Source: JAKQDP01 sp964536975
GTDB lineage: Bacteria; Patescibacteriota; Patescibacteriia; 2-01-FULL-39-33
DNA: 15,824 nucleotides
Assembly: GCA_964536975.1 (NCBI GenBank)
Contig: CAZHYS010000016.1
Location: 1-15,824 of the forward strand
Reading direction: 5' to 3'
A program made the translations under genes and the position numbers. The notes under the pieces are model-generated. The model was not told where the DNA came from and did not search any database. It saw nothing but the letters and a program-made list of their open reading frames with translations. Below are positions 11,775-15,824 of the stretch, one piece after another (position 1 is the stretch's first letter; each line of letters opens with the position of its first letter).

Positions 11775-13502
11775 TTATTCTTGGGTGACGCGGAGGATTT
11801 CTTCAATGGTGGTGACGCCGCTTTTAGCCTTGATGAACCCGTCTTGAAGCAGGGTCATCATTCCTTTTTCCATAGCTTTTTTTTCTAATTCGTCGCGGGA
11901 AGCCTTTTGGACAATCATCTGGGAAATTTCTTCATCTACCTCCAAGACCTCATAAATGCCGATGCGGCCTTTGTAGCCGGTATTATTGCATTGCTGGCAG
12001 CCCTTGCCACGATAGAAGAGAATTGATTTGAGGCTTTGCTTTTTTTCCAGATAACCCTGCTCGGCTAGATTTTTTTCCAATTTTTCCAAATTGAATTGTT
12101 TTTCCAATTCTTCAATGGTTTTTTTGTCCAAATTGAAGCTTTCAATGCAGTTTTTGCAGATTTTGCGGATGAGACGCTGGGCAACTATTACATTGATAGT
12201 GGAAGCGATGAGAAAGGTCGGGATTTTCATATCAATAAAGCGGGGAATGGTGGTGACAGCATCATTGGTGTGAAGAGTGGAGAGAACCAAGTGGCCGGTC
12301 ATGGCGGCGTTGACGGCAATTTCTGCTGTTTCGGTATCGCGGATTTCGCCGACCATAATAATATCCGGATCTTGGCGCAGGAGCGCTCTAAGACCGGTGG
12401 CGAAGGTGAAGCCGATTTTGGGTTGGACTTGGCTCTGGGTGATGCCGTTCATGCGGTATTCAATCGGATCTTCCACAGTGGAGATGTTGACTTCCGGCTT
12501 ATTGAGTCCGGCCAAAATGGTGTAAAGTGTTGTCGTTTTGCCGCTGCCGGTCGGGCCAGTGACCAGAATCATGCCGTGCGGCTTTTCAATGTTGCGTTTG
12601 ACTATTTCAAACGGCTGTTTTTGGAGGCCAAGCTGTTCCAAGGTAAGCTGTTGGTTTTGCTCCGGCAGAAGACGCATGACGATTTTTTCGCCATCAAAGG
12701 TGGGGAGAATAGAGACGCGGAATGACACCTGATAGGCGTTGGTTTTGATCTTGAAGCGGCCGTCCTGGGGCAAGCGATGTTCGTCCAATTTGAGATTGGA
12801 TAATATTTTGATTCTGGCAATGACGCCGGCATGGGTATTCTTGGGAAGGGTCATGACATTTTTGAGGACGCCGTCAATGCGGTAGCGTACGCCAACTTCT
12901 TTTTCTGACGGTTCAATGTGAATGTCGGACGCTTTTTCCAAAATCGCGTATTCTAAAAGCGTATCCACGATTCTGACAATCGGCAGATCTTGCGCCAGAC
13001 TTTTGAGATTTTCCGGTTTTTCGCCTTCTTCGTTTTGGGAGTCTTTTTCTATTTCTTCAAATTCGGCGCTAAGTCCCTTGTGGTATTGTTTCAAGACTTC
13101 TTGAATGTCCTTTGGCGAGGTGATGTGGATTTTGACTTCCAGCTGGGTTTTCTTGGCCAAAAAATCAAACAATTCAATATTGGAAATATCCAAAGTGGCG
13201 ATGAGCAATTCTTTTCTGGTCTTATCAAAAGCAATGGTTTGATGGGCTTGAGCGGTGATTTCGGGGATAACTTGGAGAATGTCCTTGCGGATGGTTTTGT
13301 TTTTTAGCTCAATGAAAGGCAAGTCATAATATTTGGCGGCAGTTTCATACAATAATTCCGGCGAAATAATTTTTTGGTCAATGAGGTATTGTTCAAAAAT
13401 TTCACCACGTTTTTGAGCTTTTTCTTTGGCGTCCTTGATTTGTTTTTCACCCAAAATTTTGTTTTGGAGTAAAATATCCTCCAAATCTTTTTGATTAATC
13501 AT
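11775..13502 (-). CDS. pilB: Type IV pilus extension ATPase PilB
   Basis: The 575-residue hexameric cytoplasmic motor has a MshEN/GspE N-terminal domain (residues 1-150), then the N2 domain (LPIVRIVDTLLEYAILEKASDIHIEP) and the ATPase core. The core has Walker A GPTGSGKTT (316-324), the Asp box around VEDPIEYR (343-350), Walker B IIMVGEIRD (381-389) and the His box STLHTNDA (408-415). A zinc-binding tetracysteine is complete: C449, C452, C502 and C505. These zinc cysteines and the overall layout mark an extension motor rather than PilT. The start ATG at 13502 is preceded by AAAAGGTGA at 7-8 nt, a good Shine-Dalgarno, and by an extended -10 promoter at 13539-13568. No pilT is in the window. Confidence 0.96.
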   Translation of the reverse strand: MINQKDLEDILLQNKILGEKQIKDAKEKAQKRGEIFEQYLIDQKIISPELLYETAAKYYDLPFIELKNKTIRKDILQVIPEITAQAHQTIAFDKTRKELLIATLDISNIELFDFLAKKTQLEVKIHITSPKDIQEVLKQYHKGLSAEFEEIEKDSQNEEGEKPENLKSLAQDLPIVRIVDTLLEYAILEKASDIHIEPSEKEVGVRYRIDGVLKNVMTLPKNTHAGVIARIKILSNLKLDEHRLPQDGRFKIKTNAYQVSFRVSILPTFDGEKIVMRLLPEQNQQLTLEQLGLQKQPFEIVKRNIEKPHGMILVTGPTGSGKTTTLYTILAGLNKPEVNISTVEDPIEYRMNGITQSQVQPKIGFTFATGLRALLRQDPDIIMVGEIRDTETAEIAVNAAMTGHLVLSTLHTNDAVTTIPRFIDMKIPTFLIASTINVIVAQRLIRKICKNCIESFNLDKKTIEELEKQFNLEKLEKNLAEQGYLEKKQSLKSILFYRGKGCQQCNNTGYKGRIGIYEVLEVDEEISQMIVQKASRDELEKKAMEKGMMTLLQDGFIKAKSGVTTIEEILRVTQE

Positions 13503-13538
13503 TAATTTGTCACCTTTTAAGTTTGTTAAGTTGAATTA

Positions 13539-13568
13539 ATTATAACATGAATGAGTTTGTAAAGTCTA
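13539..13568 (-). promoter_or_regulatory. Extended -10 promoter for the pilB operon
   Basis: On the minus strand TAGACT (13568-13563, 4 of 6 to consensus), an 18-bp spacer ending in TGT, and TATAAT (13544-13539) form a plausible sigma-70 promoter. It would start transcription about 30 nt before the pilB ATG and would drive pilB, pilC and the four prepilin genes. Confidence 0.65.
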
Positions 13569-13614
13569 TAAAGTCAAAAGTCGGGGATCATATAACACGG
13601 AACATAGATCATTT

Positions 13615-13643
13615 GTAGAGACGTTGCGGCGCAACGTCTCTAC
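13615..13643. repeat. 13-bp-stem perfect hairpin
   Basis: GTAGAGACGTTGC and GCAACGTCTCTAC are exact complements around a GGC loop. There is no T tract, so it is not a terminator. From memory, similar GTAGAGACGTTGC palindromes occur as dispersed repeats in other bacteria, which would make this a repeat element. Confidence 0.75.
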
Positions 13644-13720
13644 GGAACTCGGGGCAGTCGGTAACTCGGCATGCACTGTCATCGCGAGTCTGGTCGGGGT
13701 AGACTAATTTGTGGATCCCT

Positions 13721-13908
13721 CTTGCCGCACTGAAAAATTTGGAATAAGCGAAAGGCAAAATGTCCGCCGCGGCGGACAAAATTTTTATTGTCTGAGTCCG
13801 CCTTCAAGCGGACGAGTTTAAAAATTTTGTTAGAATTTTGCCTGAAGCGCCAAATTTTTCAACTGTGGCGACTTTCTGCGTCACTTTTTGAAAGAGTGGC
13901 AGAAAAAG
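13721..13908 (-). repeat. 188-bp structured intergenic repeat, copy B (inverted)
   Basis: The reverse complement of this stretch matches copy A at 2462-2649 along its whole length. The centre differs. The perfect 24-bp palindrome of copy A is replaced by two shorter hairpins, GTCCGCCGCGGCGGAC (13762-13777) and GTCCGC-CTTCAA-GCGGAC (13796-13813). The flanks outside both copies are unrelated, so the ends are well defined. Confidence 0.8.
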
Positions 13909-13996
13909 ATGTATTTTTTACTAGTAAAAAAAGACGCGATTAATTGTGTCTATGCGCGGAATTCAACAATCCACCGCGGCGGATTAAAAATTTTGT

Positions 13997-14034
13997 AAAA
14001 AAAGAACCCCCGCGGCCACAATGGCGGCGGGGGG
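13997..14034 (-). terminator. Rho-independent terminator of the membrane-protein operon
   Basis: On the minus strand CCCCCGC-C-GCCA, loop TTG, TGGC-C-GCGGGGG is followed by TTCTTTTTTT. It lies just after the stop of the last membrane protein (14050). The plus strand shows a run of nine G here (14029-14037). Confidence 0.75.
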
Positions 14035-14049
14035 GGGTGTCGGCGGAGG

Positions 14050-14511
14050 TCATGGCATGGATTCTATGATAGCTACGCGCTCACTGTTTTTGACAGTGAG
14101 TACAACATCTGGCGCTTCGTTGAGGGTGACAACGACAGAAGTGTTTGCCACCAGACACCATTTTCCAACGGGTGGCTGGTCGGTCAGCTCAACTTCTATC
14201 TGACCAAACTTAAGCGTGCAGACAGTGGCTCGAAAACGCGTCTTGCCTTCTTTGTCGTGCACCCCATGACTCCCAAGGACATAGCATAAGGAGTCGTTTT
14301 TCAGTCTCGCGCCGTTAATTGGTTTTCCGACTAATAAATCGTACGTCCTGACAATTAAGGAAAGTGTGCCGACTATTAGCCAAAGAGAGACCACAATGGC
14401 CGTAAGGGGTCCATGGCTTTTGTTGGTAATAATCATGCTGGCGCCAAAACCAAGCAGCCAAAATACCAAGCCAAAACCGAAACCGAAAAGGTAAACTTTT
14501 CTCATTTTCAT
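14050..14511 (-). CDS. Two-helix membrane protein, unknown function (paralogue 2)
   Basis: The start is set at ATG 14511 or the in-frame ATG at 14505. Both are served by an AGGAAAGGA Shine-Dalgarno, while the longest frame (from 14595) overlaps the upstream gene by 40 nt. From 14511 the protein is 153 residues. It has two transmembrane helices (VYLFGFGFGLVFWLLGFGAS and LTAIVVSLWLIVGTLSLIV) joined by a short loop (IITNKSHGP), then a soluble C-terminal domain of about 95 residues rich in beta-formers. The segment just after helix 2, YDLLVGKPINGARLKNDSL, resembles FDTALGRPANLSQLKDGEE at the same place in the next upstream gene, so the two look like distant tandem paralogues. I recognise no family. 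Confidence 0.75.
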   Translation of the reverse strand: MKMRKVYLFGFGFGLVFWLLGFGASMIITNKSHGPLTAIVVSLWLIVGTLSLIVRTYDLLVGKPINGARLKNDSLCYVLGSHGVHDKEGKTRFRATVCTLKFGQIEVELTDQPPVGKWCLVANTSVVVTLNEAPDVVLTVKNSERVAIIESMP

Positions 14512-14555
14512 TCCTTTCCTTTTCTGTTGTGGCGACGTAATCATCGCCGATTTTG

Positions 14556-15017
14556 CTACAGAATTTGGTCCATATGGGGAAGAAGATGTTTCCATTTCTT
14601 CCTGATTAGGCGTTTCTCGTTGGAGAGCGGATTATCGTTGGCGTCGGCCAAATTGATCTGGCTTTTTGCTTTCACAAGCTGTTTCCATCCTTCACTCGTA
14701 GCGAAGCCGTAGGAAAAGAGCCGGAGGCCTTTTCGTGTCACGCAGAGGATCGTGCCGGTTTCGTATGATGCCTCTCGGACATACAACTCCTCGCCGTCCT
14801 TGAGTTGACTGAGGTTGGCGGGTCGGCCGAGGGCGGTGTCAAATCCACCTATAATCAGGGTTTGCGTAAGCCACATAACTACAATATTGACCACGCCGAT
14901 GGTAATCCACGGCGACAAGTTTGTCGGCTTTGCTTTAGCTATCAAGATGTTCGCTGATAGCATAATGGCGAAAATGGCCATTACTGTAATTGCATTTCTT
15001 ATTTTGTTGTCAAACAT
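14556..15017 (-). CDS. Two-helix membrane protein, unknown function (paralogue 1)
   Basis: The 153-residue protein starts at ATG 15017. AAGGAGAG (15030-15023) lies 5 nt upstream, a strong Shine-Dalgarno that most genes in this window lack. It has two transmembrane helices (NAITVMAIFAIMLSANILIA and WITIGVVNIVVMWLTQTLII), then a cytosolic or external domain of about 95 residues with a beta-rich start (ELYVREASYETGTILCVTRKG) and a basic end (KRLIRKKWKHLL). The post-helix motif [FY]D..[LV]G[KR]P.N...LK is shared with the next gene. It lies 26 nt after the stop of the 51-residue protein and 44 nt before the likely start of the other paralogue. The function is unknown. The neighbouring glycosyltransferase hints at the cell envelope, but that is only context. 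Confidence 0.78.
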   Translation of the reverse strand: MFDNKIRNAITVMAIFAIMLSANILIAKAKPTNLSPWITIGVVNIVVMWLTQTLIIGGFDTALGRPANLSQLKDGEELYVREASYETGTILCVTRKGLRLFSYGFATSEGWKQLVKAKSQINLADANDNPLSNEKRLIRKKWKHLLPHMDQIL

Positions 15018-15043
15018 GGAGTCTCTCCTTCTTGGTTTCGTGG

Positions 15044-15199
15044 TTACTTGTCAAAAATGAACATGGCAAAGAAGAATGAAATCGCCGCCATTAGAATAAC
15101 GACGATTGCCGAAAGCTCTTTGTTGATTTTTCCTGTGCCGACTGCGCCAGCTGCCGCTATAAGCAGCGAGATAAGACCAACAACAGCAAGGGTTTCCAT
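15044..15199 (-). CDS. 51-residue two-helix membrane miniprotein, unknown function
   Basis: A short frame from ATG 15199 to TAA 15046-15044 encodes a 51-residue protein. It consists of two hydrophobic helices (residues 4-21, LAVVGLISLLIAAAGAVG, and 29-48, LSAIVVILMAAISFFFAMFI) joined by the polar turn TGKINKE and ending in FDK. This clean hairpin pattern is unlikely by chance and matches the same-strand, closely spaced two-helix genes that follow 26 nt later. A purine-rich AAGAGAAG ends 4 nt before the ATG and could act as a weak ribosome binding site. The competing frame of 60 codons that starts at 15233 on this strand gives a Cys/Arg/Ser-rich non-protein-like sequence. Confidence 0.7.
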   Translation of the reverse strand: METLAVVGLISLLIAAAGAVGTGKINKELSAIVVILMAAISFFFAMFIFDK

Positions 15200-15224
15200 G
15201 ACGCTTCTCTTTTTTTTGTTGCGA

Positions 15225-15270
15225 TTCCTCCATAACAGCTTAAAAATTTTTTCGAGCTGATACGGAGGAA
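15225..15270 (-). promoter_or_regulatory. Imperfect inverted repeat in the leader of the membrane-protein genes
   Basis: Arms TTCCTCCATAACAGCT (15225-15240) and AGCTGATACGGAGGAA (15255-15270) pair at 14 of 16 positions around a 14-nt AT-rich loop. It begins 3 nt after the glycosyltransferase stop and ends 25 nt before the miniprotein ATG. There is no T tract on the minus strand, so attenuation, mRNA processing or stability is more likely than simple termination. Confidence 0.55.
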
Positions 15271-15273
15271 CCG

Positions 15274-15824
15274 TTATTTGACCAAACCGAAAATTCGTCT
15301 GGTAATTTTTCGGCTGGCAGTTTGGTTGTAAAGATCAACTGTTTCAGCGGCAATCTTATCCCAATTATACTTTTTATCTATAGTATCCTTGGCTAAAACG
15401 GCTTGATTTTTTATTTCTATCGGATTGTTGTCGGCGAATTTCAACTTTTCGGCCAAGTCAGCGACGTTTTTATTTTTAAATTCCAAACCCAGGCCGGCGG
15501 TAATTTCTTGATTCTCTTCAATATCACTGATTAAGACCGGCACGCCGTAAGAGACAGCTTCCAGCAGCGCGATGGACAGGCCTTCAGCTTCGGACGGCTG
15601 GACGAATAAGTAGGCATTTCTAAACAGCGTCGCCAAGTCATCGCCGCCTTGCTGGCCGGTAAAGATGATGTTTTTGTTGCCCTTGGACAATTCTGACAAA
15701 TAATCAACATAGCTGTCAGTGTTGGCGCCGGCTCCGACGATAACTAATTTTTTGGCGGTGGAGGTTTTCTGATACGCTTCAATCAAAGTGTGAAGACCCT
15801 TGTGGGGGACTAAGCGAGAAACGG
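15274..15824 (-). CDS. GT4-family glycosyltransferase, C-terminal half (partial, 5' end outside window)
   Basis: 182 codons and the stop are visible. The frame is open to the window edge, so the TTG near 15786 is an internal Leu and not a start. The visible part begins VSRLVPHKGLHTLIEAYQK, the start of the nucleotide-sugar-binding Rossmann domain of GT-B enzymes. Then come LVIVGAG and NIIFTGQQGGDDLATLFRNAYLFVQPSEAEGLSIALLEAVSYGVPVL. The last contains the E-x7-E motif (EGLSIALLE) typical of retaining GT4 transferases. Such enzymes move a sugar from a nucleotide donor to a lipid or polysaccharide acceptor at the inner face of the membrane. The acceptor cannot be told from sequence. The gene is followed by an inverted repeat and three small membrane-protein genes on the same strand. 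Confidence 0.92.
   Translation of the reverse strand, partial: VSRLVPHKGLHTLIEAYQKTSTAKKLVIVGAGANTDSYVDYLSELSKGNKNIIFTGQQGGDDLATLFRNAYLFVQPSEAEGLSIALLEAVSYGVPVLISDIEENQEITAGLGLEFKNKNVADLAEKLKFADNNPIEIKNQAVLAKDTIDKKYNWDKIAAETVDLYNQTASRKITRRIFGLVK

Larger units (their letters stand above)
13503..14049. other. 547-bp gene-free region between pilB and the membrane-protein operon
   Basis: I see no convincing coding frame on either strand. It contains the pilB promoter (13539-13568), a long hairpin (13615-13643), the inverted 188-bp repeat copy (13721-13908), a perfect AT palindrome TTTTTTACTAGTAAAAAA (13914-13931), a fragment resembling the repeat centre (about 13970-13996) and a terminator (13997-14034). 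Confidence 0.7.

Noticed and set aside
10667..11806. Longer pilC start at TTG 11806
   Set aside because: It overlaps pilB by 32 nt and uses a rare start codon, while an ATG at 11752 is well placed after the pilB stop.
12096..12725. 209-codon plus-strand frame inside pilB
   Set aside because: It is the shadow of the pilB coding strand: pilB has all motor motifs, while this frame matches nothing.
14029..14037. Run of nine G as a phase-variation switch
   Set aside because: It lies outside any coding region, in the terminator stem after the last membrane-protein gene.
15051..15233. 60-codon minus-strand frame (MEESQQKKEKRHG...) across the miniprotein region
   Set aside because: The product is Cys/Arg/Ser-rich and not protein-like, and the other frame gives a clean two-helix membrane protein.

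Overview
The window looks like a chromosome segment of a candidate-phyla-radiation (Patescibacteria, Parcubacteria-like) bacterium. Supporting signs are a monoderm-style type IV pilus cluster with no visible secretin (pilQ) or canonical pilP, AT-rich hairpin repeats between genes, many small proteins and a very compact Fe-S operon. TGA is read as stop (for example at 1614-1616), which argues against the SR1/Gracilibacteria code. The lineage is my inference; no rRNA is present to confirm it.

Layout. 1-91 is the C-terminus of CTP synthase, whose last codons run into an AT-rich repeat. A bidirectional terminator separates it from the convergent L27 gene (rpmA, minus). Divergent promoters at 553-581 and 626-654 drive rpmA and an isolated plus-strand unit encoding a 43-residue Phe-rich, basic-tailed microprotein with its own Shine-Dalgarno and terminator. 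At 975-2437 two lipoproteins follow, the second a C39-like cysteine peptidase. The gap 2438-2912 holds a 188-bp structured repeat, an extended -10 promoter with an operator-like palindrome, a GC hairpin and a telomere-like CCCTAA tandem array. This leads into an Fe-S assembly operon (Rrf2 regulator, IscU-like scaffold, Nfu domain protein, NifS/IscS desulfurase; 2913-5165), closed by a second bidirectional terminator.

From 13502 down to 5258 the minus strand carries a type IV pilus locus in two blocks. The first is pilB, pilC and four prepilin-like genes (FimT/GspH-, PilV-, PilW- and PilX/GspK-like). The second is pilM, pilN, pilO and a short membrane protein at the pilP position. An AT-rich hairpin repeat and a probable second promoter separate them. 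PilB powers assembly through PilC, the minor pilins probably form the initiation or tip complex, and PilM-N-O form the inner-membrane platform.

The gap 13503-14049 holds the pilB promoter, a 13-bp-stem hairpin, an inverted copy of the 188-bp repeat, and a terminator for the next unit. From 15824 to 14050 the minus strand encodes the C-terminal half of a GT4-type glycosyltransferase, then three small membrane proteins: a 51-residue two-helix protein and two larger two-helix proteins that share a short motif and look like paralogues.

The least explained parts, and the best candidates for something undescribed, are the 43-residue microprotein unit, the membrane-protein trio at 14050-15199, and the recurring structured intergenic repeats.
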